From the NCBI GenBank assembly GCA_030847615.1, contig JAUMIR010000004.1:276357501-276421500 (forward strand): 64,000 nucleotides of DNA, written 5' to 3'. The DNA is from Gambelia wislizenii. Its lineage: Eukaryota; Chordata; Lepidosauria; Squamata; Crotaphytidae. Each line of letters opens with the position of its first letter. Positions within the stretch are counted from its first letter, which is position 1. The notes under the pieces are model-generated. The model did no database searches. It saw only the letters and a program-made list of their open reading frames with translations, and was not told the DNA's origin. The translations under genes were made by a program, and so were the position numbers. Shown piece after piece: positions 22,391-33,317 of this stretch.

Positions 22391-22508
22391 GGACATCCTA
22401 GTGGAAACAAAGGAAAAGAAGAAAGTGATGCTGATCCTGTCTAAGAAAGGGGACATCCAAGGAGGGTTCTGGAACTTAACCTCAGCGGGTACCAACGTCC
22501 CCCTGTAG

Positions 22509-23143
22509 TTCAAAACAGTTTTGTACATATATGTGAAACCATGCATCTCTTTTATAAATATGAATAGCTAAAACATGTACAGTTGAAAAATACAAACATT
22601 CTTTTGTCATTGTGAAGACCTGTACAAAATAGATACATTAAGGAAAATGTGTAAATAATTAAATACATATGAACTTCCATGCAGAAAGAAATAAAAGGTC
22701 TTAGAACCTGATCCAAACAAAGCACTGGGCAGGAATACAGTAGGGGTTCAAAGAAATACAATGAAATTGATACTGAGAATTTTTTCCCAACACTAGTGCA
22801 TATCATGAGGAATTATGGCTTTATTACTTTTATTATAAACCACCCAGATATTTTTTTCTTAGTGGGCAGTATGGAAAGATCATTGTGGATGCAAAGTAAA
22901 CTCATTAGATACAGTGAGACTAAATACCAATGACTTTCATGGGTCTAGGACAAGCACAGCTAAAATCTACACCTGTCCCATTGTAGATAAACACATCATT
23001 TTCAACCATTTCAAAAACTATTGCCTGGATCCTGCAAGGTAAGATTTGCAGTGAAGCCTTGATCACGAGGGAGGCCTCAGTGCAAAATGGATACATAGAA
23101 TGCTCAGTTTAGGCAAGGAATCGTATTTTAAAACTCACACCTA
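22509..23143. other. Unassigned stretch
   Basis: AT-rich. Nothing recognised. Confidence 0.35.
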
Positions 23144-23260
23144 CCATATATACTCATGTATAAGTTGACTTCATGTATATGTCGAGGGCAGGTTTGGGGG
23201 CCAGAATTATGGATTTTGATATGACCCATGGGTAAGTCAAGGGTAAGACTTTGAGGCTCA
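23144..23260 (+). mobile_element. Fragment of a mariner-like MITE (CCRTATATAC end)
   Basis: Begins with TA then CCATATATACTCATGTATAA, with TCGAGGGCAGGTTTGGGGGC further in. The start resembles the end of the complete element at 58,557-59,229 (CCGTATATCC). No right-hand end is seen, so it is truncated or its boundary is decayed. Confidence 0.6.
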
Positions 23261-23774
23261 GCGTGAGGCTCCTAAGATCTATTCTATGGAGAGGTGAAAG
23301 TGCCATTGCTGCCTCAGAGGGTCAGCAGCCCGTGGCAGCCACCGCCATATTTCTACCCAGGCATTCAAAAAGGCCTCTTGCCAATCTACTCAGAGAAGGG
23401 AATAAATCCCCCCTTTTTAAAAAATAAAAGTTAAGGTACATTATTACTGTAACTCTTGTCAAAAAAGGAACCATCCCCTTCTTTGAGTAGAGTGGCGAAA
23501 GGTGAGAAATTAGTCTGTGGTACTGAATTATGCGCTCTGGTGGCCATTCGTCATCACTCCAGTCCCCAATTTTAACAGATGTTCTTTTCCTTCAGTTGTA
23601 AACTGTGTGTCCCAAACGCTCACTGTCCGTCAGGGGGATCAGAAAAAAGGATGATCTGATCTCTCCTAAGGTACAGGCCTATTCAGGAAGTTCAGAATGG
23701 GCATACTGACCACAAATCCAGTATAGCCCTTCCGTATAGCCCATCCAGTGCATGCCATGTCTGATTATTAATTT
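23261..23774. other. Unassigned stretch
   Basis: No gene or named repeat recognised. Confidence 0.35.
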
Positions 23775-23846
23775 GTGTAAGCCGCCCCGATTGTTTTAAC
23801 AGAGGGGCGGGTTATAAATAAATATTATTATTATTATTATTATTAG
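23775..23846 (+). mobile_element. LINE/SINE 3' tail ending in (ATT)n
   Basis: Contains CGATTGTTTTAACAGAGGGG, then GGTTATAAATAAATATT and a run of ATT. The same tail, almost base for base, is inserted in a CR1 copy at 62,201-62,266. This suggests a LINE or SINE family whose 5'-truncated copies end in ATT repeats. Confidence 0.7.
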
Positions 23847-24780
23847 AAGCACTGACCCTCTCTACTATCTTTCCTGCGCTGCTGTTTCTGGAGTTTTTGA
23901 ATGCCTGGGCAGAAAAATGGCAGTTGTGGCAGCTTTTTGGCACTTCCCCTCAAAGGAGCACCGAGAGAGTAGAGGGAGTTGGTGCTTCAGATTCTCCCAG
24001 GATGGATTAAGCTCTCACCTTTTGCCACTCTGTAGTAATCCCTCCATATTAGCAGGTTAAACTTTCATGGATTTGGGCCCAGCCATGCATGCATTCCCTT
24101 ACTTGCTTGCTCACTCGCTTGGGAAGGAGGGGGAGAGGGGGATGGGGCATAGGTCTCCAGGGCAGACAGGAGGAGGAAAGGAGGAGAGAGCCTGGGTGGG
24201 CAGGATGGTGGCAAGAGTAGTGGGAAGGGGCTGTAGTGCAAGGGAGGGGGGAAGACTAAACACACACATACACTGAGCCACAAGTAGTGGGGCATGGGAG
24301 ATACAAGAGACATGGAGAGAGGCTTCAGATTTGGGACACTGCCCTGAGAGGAAGTGGGGACAACAGTGCTGTGCAGCTCCATTTGGGAACCCTGTGGGGA
24401 CCTTTTAGGCTATTGCCTTCTTGTCTCCCCCCCCCCATACAAAAAAAAAAGAATGGAGTTGGGGGAGAATATTCTAGAGCTGTGAAAAAAGAGACAAAAC
24501 CAATGATCTCCCAATAAAAAAAGCCCCAATAAGAGCTTTTGAAATGGGGAAAGGGTAGCAAGTGCAAAGGGAGCATTTGTGATGGTTTAGCAAATGAAAT
24601 ACAGTATTGTGTGTGTGCGTATACGTATGTGTGTGTGTATGAATGAAACTATTTGGAGAGGTTGTTTGGAGATTCGGAGGTAAGTGTCATCAGTATGCCA
24701 CTCTTCTCTGTATAGTCCAATCTAATGGCTATTTCATGGACCACATAAGTATTGTATGGTGATTTGTATATTGTATATGC
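23847..24780. other. Low-complexity and unassigned region
   Basis: G/A-rich segment 24,118-24,260, homopolymers at 24,428-24,451 and a TG/TA run at 24,608-24,640. A fragment near 24,030-24,070 (TAATCCCTCCATATTAGCAG) may belong to the pogo-like repeat family seen at 19,545. Open frames here are purine-rich and unconvincing. Confidence 0.35.
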
Positions 24781-24803
24781 CAGAGAGAGAGAGAGAGAGA
24801 GAT
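24781..24803. repeat. (GA)n microsatellite
   Basis: About eleven GA units. Confidence 0.95.
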
Positions 24804-24825
24804 GTGCATTGTGGATTTTTAAAGT

Positions 24826-25262
24826 CTATATTGCTGTGAAATTTTCAGACCTAAGCATTTTATGGTTATGAAAACTGGATAGTGAAGAAACCTAACAGAA
24901 AGAAAATCAACTCATTTGAAATATGGTGCTGGAGGAGAATATTACAGATACCGTGGGCTGCCAAAAAAGACAAATAAATGGGTCTGAGGTGAAATGAAGC
25001 TTGAACTCTTACCAGTAGCCAGAATGACTAAACTGAGGCTATCGTACTTTGAGCAAGAGATAACATGAATCACTGGAAAAGACAGTAATGCTCAGCAAAG
25101 GGAAAGGCAGATCACATTATAGATGGATTGATTCAATAAAGGAAGTCATAACCCTGAAATTGCAAGATTTCAGTAAGGCTATTGCTGACTGGGGCTCATG
25201 GTATTCTTTCATTTATAAGGTTGCCATGAGTCAAAGCCAACTTGATGGCAAGTAACAACAAT
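24826..25262 (+). mobile_element. RTE-BovB LINE 3' end
   Basis: Collinear with the end of BovB ORF2 and its 3' tail: TCATTTGAAATATGGTGCTG (encoding the F-E-x-W-C-W motif after the reverse transcriptase), GACTAAACTGAGGCTATC, GAAAGGCAGATCACATTATA, and a final block GTTGCCATGAGTCAAAGCCA...TTGATGGCA with a CAA-rich tail. That last block is the BovB 3' end also borrowed by Sauria-type SINEs. The coding frame is broken by many changes. Confidence 0.85.
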
Positions 25263-25729
25263 CACCTGGACTCTGATGTGATGTTCTTAGGCTTGCCATT
25301 AGTCCTGGAAAACCGTGAAAATCCCAGATTGAAGGGTCCCGTCAGGCTGGGCTGCTTCAAGCAGCAGATCCTGGATTCCTCCAGCTACCTCTGCTGAAGG
25401 CAACATCCATTAGCAAAACCGCATGAGAAGACTGATACTGCAGGGTCTGGGTCATGTGGTATTGTACTGCACAGGCATGCTAGACCCAGAACCCAGAAGG
25501 CAGGAGAGTTCAGAGAGTGCAAGAGAGCGAAGGCAAGAAAAGAAAGAAGGCCAGCGGCAGAGAGTTGTGTGGTGAGTCTGGCTTCCTAATCCACCTTCCC
25601 ACTTGTCTCCACTCCTCCTAATCTCCAGCTTCCCCCTCCCCACCTCTCCTTCCATTTAGTGCTGGTGATGATTTTAAAATCATGCGATGATCTAAGCCAG
25701 GCCTGCACAACATACGACCTGAATTTTGG
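25263..25729. other. Unassigned stretch
   Basis: Nothing recognised. Confidence 0.35.
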
Positions 25730-26215
25730 GCAGCCTGAGCAGCGTTTCTCAACTGGGGCTCCCTGGAACCCTAGGGTTCCGCAAGAAATAGTAGGAAGTC
25801 TCCCTCCTGCTGTGGGTGCTCTGAGTGCCACTGTTGTAGGGATGGGGTGAGGGAAAAGGGCTCCTCCCTCCTCCTCCCCCCCGGCTTTCTGGGTGCCGCC
25901 GTTGTGGAGATGGGGGAGGGGAAGAGGGCCAAGTGCCCATTGCCGCCATGTTAGATTTTTGCCTTAGTGAGCGATCACTAAGGCAATAAAACAAGGTATT
26001 TTTTTTTGTTTTGTTTTGCTGTCCTGTTAAATTAAAAAATCACTCTATCACTGTAGCGCACCTTAGACATATTTTTTTTAAGAAAAAAGTTTGGCAATGG
26101 CTAAATACTAATGTGAGTAAATCACGCACGGATGCCATCTTGCATATGAAGCTTATGGGGACTTATGGGGGGAAAACACAGTTAAGACAAGTGCTGCTGC
26201 TTTGAAATGCCATTA
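25730..26215 (+). mobile_element. Partial DNA-transposon copy related to 56,032-56,627
   Basis: The 25,925-26,210 part (CAAGTGCCCATTGCCGCCAT, CCTTAGTGAGCGATCACTAAGG, GTAAATCACGCACGGATGCCA, GCTTATGGGG) matches the interior of the element at 56,032-56,627 and, in inverse, 53,520-53,830. A 22-bp perfect palindrome lies at about 25,960-25,982. No terminal repeats are seen, so this is a truncated or internal copy. Confidence 0.65.
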
Positions 26216-26639
26216 TTACAAGGTACTCCACCCACCCCCCATATTTGTTTTAGATCAGAATGGCAAAACTGGGGCAAGGAAGAGAGCGAACCCTTTCCTC
26301 TCATGCTCTTATCTGAATTCACTTCCTAACTCTTACAGGGCAAATCCCCAAAGCATTGTGTAAGTTTTGCCCGCTTCCATATGAATGTGTACTTCTCTTT
26401 GTCTTCTCCAGTCACAAGACTGGGGCAGGCAAGTGCAAGAGACAGGGCATTTTCGATAGCACCAAGATTACAGAAATTGTTGCCAGTGTGCCCTAGCCAG
26501 TGGCAAGGAGTGCTGAGAATTGCAGTCCAGCTTCATCTTGAGGGCTGCAAATTTTTCACTCCTATGGAGAAATTGCTCAGTCTACTTGTGTGCTATATGA
26601 TTACGAATCATTCAAGTATGCTGACATGCCTTCCAATAG
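26216..26639. other. Unassigned stretch with a repeat fragment
   Basis: A fragment of the TTGGACTGCAACTC family is near 26,508-26,570. The rest is unassigned. Confidence 0.35.
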
Positions 26640-26995
26640 AAGAAACATTTCACAGATGAAAACTGGGATACGTGTGGTCAAGCAACATCAGAGTGTGATT
26701 AAGATGGCAAAGTTATTAATGAGGACAAACAGACAAGCTACAAGGTGATGCAGTGGCTTACTTTTGCTTGAGTCTACTGGGAAGGGCATGATTCCAGCCC
26801 TTCTCCTCTCCCACTGCTGAGTTAACTGAGTGCCAACTACTTTTCCACTTTAAACTGAGTTTGCAGCAACTATGAAGTAAGCCAGGGGGGAAGTAGGAGG
26901 AGAAAACTAGGACATTTTAAAAACAGCTGAAAAAGTGGGTCGACAGAGGATTAATTGGAACTGTTCCTGCCAGGCTGGGATAGTTGGAGGGTCTG
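26640..26995 (+). repeat. Unnamed interspersed repeat, plus-strand copy
   Basis: Partner of the minus-strand copy at 14,208-14,580, with the same order of conserved blocks. The copies differ at many positions, so this is an old family. Confidence 0.75.
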
Positions 26996-27805
26996 TGCTG
27001 ATCCCTATACAGCACACCCTGGCCTGTCTTTGAAACTATATCCTGCTCCTACCAGTGTGCTTTGGATCTGGTTCCAAGATACTGTAAGCACAGAGAACAA
27101 CTGAAATAGTGAAACACCCCTCCAGAACAAACAAGAACCCAGAAAGCACACCTAGTCACCTTAACAAAGACCTGTACGCTTTTATAGCAATGTCACCTAT
27201 ACTTGTCAAGGGGGAACAAACTGCAGATTTATGCAAGTATTTAATAGCAGCTTGCCAAGAATGTCGGCAGGCTTTTCAAAAGGAATCTTCTTTTGTGTCT
27301 TTTGATATTTAAAGAGCTGTAATTACAATGGCAAAGCTTTGAATCCTCTCTCCACACTTCTTCTTTCCCATATCCCCTTATACACACTAATTTGTGGACC
27401 AATCCAACATTACAGACAAGCTAATGAAAGAAGCACACATTCCTTTTATATTTTGTTTCTTTTATAGCTTCATTTGTGTAGATAAATGCAAAAGAGTTAA
27501 CGCTATAAATAATATAATGATGGATCTTTCTTCTCAATTGTTGGGTGTTGGTGCTGAAGTCCTGTGTAATGGGGGGAGGGGGTGCAGTGACAAAAAGAGA
27601 CAGAATTAAAATTTTCTTATTTTTTCTCTTATTCCAAATGCTTAATCTACCCAATTTAACTGTTTCCCCCCCTTTTTACTAAAGACTCATGACGCTATTT
27701 CCTTCTTTTCATTTTTGTAATTTTAGCAGTGTAATAAAAAAGGCAACTTCTATAACTGTAAATGTTTTCAGGGGTAGATCTTGGCCATACAGCAAAATAA
27801 AACAA
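26996..27805. other. Unassigned stretch
   Basis: Short open frames only (27,109-27,312 plus; 27,421-27,654 minus), no domain and no repeat recognised. Confidence 0.35.
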
Positions 27806-28035
27806 AATCATAGAATTGTAGAGTTGGAAGAGACCACAAAGGCCATCTAGTCCAACCCCCTGCCCTGCAGTAATGCACAATCGAAGCACTCCCAACAGAC
27901 GGCCATCCAACATCTGTTTAAAAACTTCCAAAGAAACTCTTTCACACTCTGAGGCAGTGCATTCCACGGTCAAACAGCTCTTACCATCAGGAAGTTCTTC
28001 CTAATGTTTAGGTGGAATCTCTTTTCCTGTCGTTT
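27806..28035 (-). mobile_element. CR1 LINE 3' end, minus strand
   Basis: On the plus strand it begins AATCATAGAATTGTAGAGTT, the reverse of the CR1 3' end with its ATTCTATGATT-type terminus. It then runs back through the last codons of ORF2, encoding on the minus strand a version of the V-x-L-E-V-F-K-Q motif and LNIRKNF. It is 5'-truncated, as is usual for CR1. It joins a MITE copy at 28,038. Confidence 0.92.
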
Positions 28036-28037
28036 GA

Positions 28038-28410
28038 GAAAATTATCAGAAGACCTTAATACCCCGGGACAGGGACGCAGGAGATTGCAAAAGGGCTTCC
28101 CTTTCAGACGATGACGTCCCTGTCTCATCCTGCTCCCGTGCCCCCTCCGTTCTGCCTGCATTGCTTTTTATTGATGGGCTAAACCGTCAATAGAGCACCC
28201 ATTCTGTTTCTGTAACGGAATCATGGGTGAGTGAAAAGGTGCCCCATCATGCTGGCACGATGCCAGCGTCACTGGGAGGTCCGTGCCGAACACTTCCAGG
28301 TGCGATCGGGACATCTAAGTAAGTGACAGCCTTTTTTGTACCCTCCTTGGGTTACTTGGATTTTTTAAAGTGTGTTTCTGTGCTTGGTTTTACTTTTTGA
28401 TGTGTATTTT
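28038..28410 (-). mobile_element. Partial MITE, inverse of the 33,318-33,855 element
   Basis: Reverse complement matches are TATTGACGGTTTAGCCCATCA near 28,173 (compare CTATTGATGGCCTAAGCCAT at 33,710), GATGACGTCC near 28,105 (compare AACGTCATCTGAT at 33,778), and CCTTGGGTTACTTGGATTTT near 28,344 (compare AAAATCCCCAAGTAATCCAG). One remnant end is TTATCAGAAGA near 28,042. Confidence 0.65.
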
Positions 28411-30590
28411 TCTTTTTATATATATAAAAATATAAAACTTTGGATACCATAACTTATAATAAAAACAGAAACATGTATGGAGCACTACCAAAAATAATGT
28501 TACAAATGTGACCGAAAAATCAAAACCCAAGAAACACTGCCTCAGAACATCACATGATAAAGTAAGTCAATACAGAATATATTAAGTCCATCACAGTTTG
28601 CAGACACATAAAGTCTAATCTGTGTCTTCTTAGAACAGATTCCAGCTGCAGACAAAACAGATTAGTTGATGTAAAAGCACATATTCTAGCAACTGGCAAA
28701 CCTAAAACAGGCTGTAAATAGTAGGCAACAAATCTGTGACTTCTTGTGAAAAGGAATCTTTAGTCATTGGCAGACCCCCCCCTCCCCAGTAAATGGCATT
28801 TGCAGCATCCCCCTGGCATGTGGAAATTGCCTGAGTGGTGGACATTATGCAAGGAAGTATTTAATACTTGTTTGCAACATATAAAAAGGGCATACATGTT
28901 TTCACGTTACCAGGATTCTGGCCATAGTGTCGAGTTACTAAAGTGAATTGGGAAAGTCCTATTGTATTCATGTAGGAATGATCACCTCCTCTTGTGTGTC
29001 ATGAGGACTTTCCTGTTGAGAGTAGTACATTGAATGTGCTCCTTTTTTTGGAGGGACTGAGCAGAAGGATGTGTGTGTGTGTGTTGCTTGGGCCCACAGT
29101 TTTGTTTTTTATGTGATCCACTAACAAAATTGCATGTTCGTCTTAACCAAAGGGCTAGAATCCAATACTTCCATATTTTGCACTGGCAGTTTTAAATAAT
29201 TTGCTAGTGGATAGGCTCATTTACCTGACTCCTGCATATTGATATTATTACTATTGTAACAGCCTCATTGTATGAGACTTTGTAAAAGATTATGACAGCC
29301 CCTCCCCACCTTTTTGCCTTTGGGATGTAAAAAGTAAATAATGTCTTTGTAAAACTCATCATTTCATTTGATGGAAAATACTTAAAGAACTGAATGGGGT
29401 CTTTGAATTTTTTTGTTGGTGTAGTAAAGAAAACTATAATTGACTACTTTAGAAAAATGGAAAATTGTGCATTTACTTTCTGTGCATCTGTAAGATTAAT
29501 GCTAATCATCATCACCATCACAGGTAATTGTACAAAATGCCTTCTAAAACCCCTAGTCTAATAAGACTTCCCTTCTGAAATTTTCTTCTCTTTTTACATC
29601 TAATGGGAATGGCACATTAGATGACAAACATTTCCCTTAGATTTTGATTTATGAAAAACACTTTTCTTGAAGGGTTCGAAATGACAGCTCTGCTGATCAC
29701 AATAAAATGTTTACTAAAAATATCTACATCTTCAGGTTAAAGAAACAGGTAGATAATCAAGGCTTGTCTTTACCTATGTGTGCAGCACAGTTTTATACTA
29801 GAGGATTTGAGGCCAATGAACAGAATTCAGCTTTATACTAAAAGAGATGAGACCTGGAGAATAGTTATCCTAAAACCCAGGCATTTTAAGACTCCATGGA
29901 TTTCAGTTTAAATAGGTTTATGTCTGCTCCTCTCCCTGGTAATGTGCAAATTGGTCTGCTTTTAGTTATAAACAATAAATTTCCTAATCACTAGACTACC
30001 TACTTTCCCACCCCAAACTCTCCCACAACTTGACTAAATTCTATATTCAGTAATGCATTATAGACTGTTTGCACACTCTAGTTATTTCAGAATACAGCAG
30101 ACAGGCTACATATTCATGGGCACTTGCTGTTTTGAGAATATCTCACTAGCTATAAGAACTCTATCCAAGCTATCAATATGATTTGAAGCATAATTCAAGA
30201 ACACTATGTTGTTTTTAAACATTTAAAGTTATTAATGCCTAGAACTTGCACATTTGAAGGATTGCTTTCCCTTTACAGATGCTTCCCAACTGGATAAGCA
30301 TGGTGACTATGGAAGTTACTTTTTTTTTAAAATGGTCATGTTGTGCTTATCAAATGCCTTTCCCAGCCAAATGAGGGAGGTATCTCATTAACACAATTCA
30401 TGCAGTAGGTTAAAAATTATTCTTCATCAACATTTTTGATGATAGTTTTATGATCTATTACTACTATAAATTTTCTGGCTGTTCAACTGTATGACCCTGG
30501 CTGTTTTAACAGTTTCCCCTTCTTTGCTCTGCACCTGATTCTGGAAAAAACACCCAAAGAATTCTAGGCTTATAGGGGCATTTTCACGGT
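28411..30590. other. Long AT-rich region without assignable features
   Basis: About 2.2 kb with no repeat family, RNA gene or coding pattern that I can identify. A (TG)n run of about eight units is at 29,070-29,085. This is the least repeat-marked part of the window, so it may be unique DNA. Confidence 0.4.
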
Positions 30591-30598
30591 TTTGAATT

Positions 30599-30644
30599 TA
30601 AAAATAAAATAAAATAAAATAAAATAAAATAAAATAAAATAAAA
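30599..30644. repeat. (AAAAT)n microsatellite
   Basis: About nine tandem AAAAT units. Confidence 0.97.
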
Positions 30645-31227
30645 GGCCTCCCCTAGGCCTAAATTAGCATGAGGGCCTGCAAAATTTGGTGGGAAAGCAC
30701 CCCATATCACCAGTACACATTTTGGAGCATTTTGAGTCCAAAAACAAAATGAGAATATTTTTGCAAAAACTGTTTTTGACCCATGCCCCCCCCCGGGGGG
30801 CACAAAAACAGTTCTTGGGAGCATATGCCCCCCACAGCCTGCACTTTACCCACCTGCTATAAACTAACAAATAGTGTATATAAATATTTACATTTGAAAG
30901 ATTGAGCAAAAGTGCACCCCTTATACTTTGCCACTTCTTTCATTGGCTAGGAAGTTAGGAAGGGTGCAGTTGCATGGTTTTATAAGGAAGGAAAGAAAGA
31001 GAAACAGTAATTTTATTACCACAAACAGTATTGGTCCCCAGTACTTGGCAGCTAATCTCTCTTCCCTCCCTGAATTCTTTAGAACAACCTTTTCTAACCT
31101 GGCTCCTCCAAATGGTTGGACTACACCTCATTACCCTCAATTGGTGTGACCATTTGACCACTGGGCATGCTGGTGGAAGCAATGGGCTTTATAGCTGAAT
31201 GCATCTCCAGAGCAGGTTGGTGAAGAA
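30645..31227. other. Unassigned stretch
   Basis: A C8/G6 junction at 30,786-30,800 and short open frames. A fragment near 31,085-31,150 resembles the TTGGACTACA-type repeat. No gene. Confidence 0.35.
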
Positions 31228-31556
31228 GGACTTTTTCGGACATCAAAAAAACAACGCAAGCAGCCTCGCCACATTGCGAGGCTGCAGCGCTGCAGGGCGT
31301 CCCTTTCGGATGACGCCCGTCCCTGCCGGTACTGTTGCGGTACCGCAGGGACATTTGAGTGCAATATTTTGGCGATTTTTACTCACGATCAACTTTCATG
31401 AGTAAAAATCGCCAAAATATTACACTCAAATGTCCCTGAGGTACCGCAACAGTACCGGCAGGGACGGGCGTCATCCAAAAGGGACGCCCTGCAGCGCTGC
31501 AGCCTCGCAACGTGGCGAGGCTGCTTGCGTTGTTTTTTTGATGTCTGAAAAAGTCC
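31228..31556. mobile_element. 329-bp near-perfect palindromic (foldback) MITE
   Basis: Two arms of about 155-160 bp face each other around a short centre near 31,385-31,400 (ACTCACGATCAACTTTCATG). The left end is GGACTTTTTCGGACATC and the right end is its near-complement, GATGTCTGAAAAAGTCC. Arms differ at only a few positions, for example TTTCGGATGACG versus CGTCATCCAAAA. GAA occurs immediately outside each end (31,225-31,227 and 31,557-31,559), consistent with a 3-bp target duplication. The interior is GC-rich and contains a smaller palindrome CTGCAGCGCTGCAG on each arm. The same peptide can be read on both strands only because of the palindrome; there is no gene. Confidence 0.93.
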
Positions 31557-31559
31557 GAA

Positions 31560-32185
31560 GACTGGGGGCATTGCTCTTACAGACTTCATTGCAAATAGTG
31601 TTTGTGTTAACAATGGGGGAAAGCAATTCCAGAAAAGGTTTAATCCTGCCCCCCCGAACTTCCAAATTTCAAGTGAAATGTTCCTGTGAAGATACTGAGA
31701 CATAGTTTTGATTTCAATAAAATAAGCTGTTGCAGAGAAGTTGGCTACTGCTAATTGCTAATCACCAGGTTTTTGAAACATGGTGACAGATAGTTCAGTG
31801 CACTTTTATCCAATTGCATTGTTCTTGTACCTGTTATTAACCAAACCCTTTATGAACCATGGTTCATATTAAGCACAAAATATGTAGCAAATGCTGAAAC
31901 AGATAGCAAACGCAGATAGAGTCAGAGATTCAAATTCTTGACAGAAGATAACTAGACATTTTATTTAGAGCACTTTAAATTTCACAGTGGTTTTATTTGC
32001 CCACAATTACACAAAGTCAACAAAGGAATGGAATAGATATACAAATATGTGGGGAGCTTCCAGATGACACCATTATTATGCTATGTCCCTGCTTTATCCA
32101 TGGAATTTTACAGGGAATCTAGGATATAGGAAAACATCCATCCATCTTCCACTTGTATCCCTCCCATTTCTCCCCCACCAGTCTT
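31560..32185. other. Unassigned stretch
   Basis: Non-coding. Nothing recognised. Confidence 0.35.
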
Positions 32186-32305
32186 CCACTTTTTTTTTTT
32201 TTTTACCACAAAAGATTTATTTGGGATGAAAAGATGGAATGATTGCACAATGCTTTTTGATTAGTAGCTTTAGCAGTCATGCATATGGAAGCACAAGTAG
32301 GCTAA
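32186..32305 (-). repeat. Poly(A)-tailed insertion (retrocopy or LINE/SINE end), minus strand
   Basis: A T run at 32,188-32,204, followed by ACCACAAAAGATTTATTTGGG. On the minus strand this reads AAATAAATC about 15 bases before an A tail, so a polyadenylated RNA was probably reverse-transcribed here. The source is not recognised and the 5' end is unclear. Confidence 0.45.
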
Positions 32306-33317
32306 AGCGATGCTTCTTAAGCTACCTGATGTGGGGAATTGGCAGGTTTTCCCTCCCAATGTGCCAAGGGCTGGTATCATACTCATGCCCATTGACTACA
32401 ACTGTTTCTTCCTTTCTTGGAAATTTGCCATAGACCAGCACTCGTCCACAGACCACCACTTTGAATAACACTGGACTGGAGGAGGTGTCTCAGCATATCA
32501 TTCCCTGTTCTGGTCTTCATTTCTCCATTCCCCACTACCTTTCTTGAGAATCTCAAGAAATGTGGTCTACATGCTATGTATAAAGATCTGACTGCAATCC
32601 ATACTTAGACACTGAATGTGAACACATATACCCTCCCTGCCATAGCACAAATACCCTCTTTCCCATAACTCAGCCATATATTAAATTGGGAACTATGAAA
32701 GCACTGGGGACTCACATCAAAGGCCAAAGTTTTTGGTTGGCCAGTAAGCCCCCAGAGGAATATCTGTCCCTTGCTGTCTTTCTTGGTCGTCACTATGGAA
32801 GTAACACCAGCCTCAAGGCAGGAGAGGAAAACTGAGGGATGTTCTTAACCTGATGAATTTCCTGATGAATGAAAAAAAAAATTTGGTGAATTATTCCTGG
32901 TACCTTATTAAGGTTAGGTAGATAATGATTAGTTTGTTCATTTTATCTTTAAAAATGAATACATATTAATTCTCCCTGCTTAGTTCTTTAATGAAGTATC
33001 AAAACTTGATTCTTTAATAAAGGTATAGGACACATACTCTTGTCTCTTCCCCCAAATATGAGCCATGGTAATGCAATTGTAAAGTATTTAAGAGTGTTTT
33101 GTGAAAGGTTATCCTTCTCTCTATCTAAGCCTGGCTTCCCATGTACCCAGTTGTGAATACTGTGTGTGGTGGCAGCCCATCTTGAGATCAAATTAAGGCC
33201 AAGATCCAGAACATTTTAATGCACTGTAAATATATGCCAGAGCAACTGATTGGATCACAGGTTCCAGGACCTTCAACTTACCTGTTGTGCAATGAACAAA
33301 GAGCCCTCCCCCACCAA
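32306..33317. other. Unassigned stretch, possible hAT-like fragment
   Basis: The blocks ATGCTTCTTAAGCTACCTGA near 32,310 and CCACTTTGAATAACACTG near 32,457 are roughly inverted, as in small hAT-type elements, but no target duplication is visible. The rest has no recognised feature. Confidence 0.3.

Larger units (their letters stand above)
19639..22508 (+). mobile_element. DIRS-like tyrosine-recombinase retroelement, rearranged and truncated
   Basis: DIRS elements carry gag, RT/RNase H and a tyrosine recombinase between inverted termini. Here a terminal repeat block (CTCTGGGTGGTGAGAGGAGG) is present at about 19,642-19,661, inverted at about 19,840-19,875, and again in the first orientation at about 19,901-19,921. 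Next comes the end of a tyrosine recombinase on the minus strand (20,007-20,361), then the start of gag on the plus strand (20,587 onward). Sequence ends near 22,508 with no RT. So the right end of the element lies inverted before its left end. Confidence 0.8.

Noticed and set aside
24781..24803. Regulatory GAGA element
   Set aside because: A plain microsatellite in a region without gene evidence.
31430..31705. Open frame with the same peptide as on the opposite strand near 31,121-31,354
   Set aside because: The duplication of the peptide is caused by the palindrome; there is no separate gene pair.
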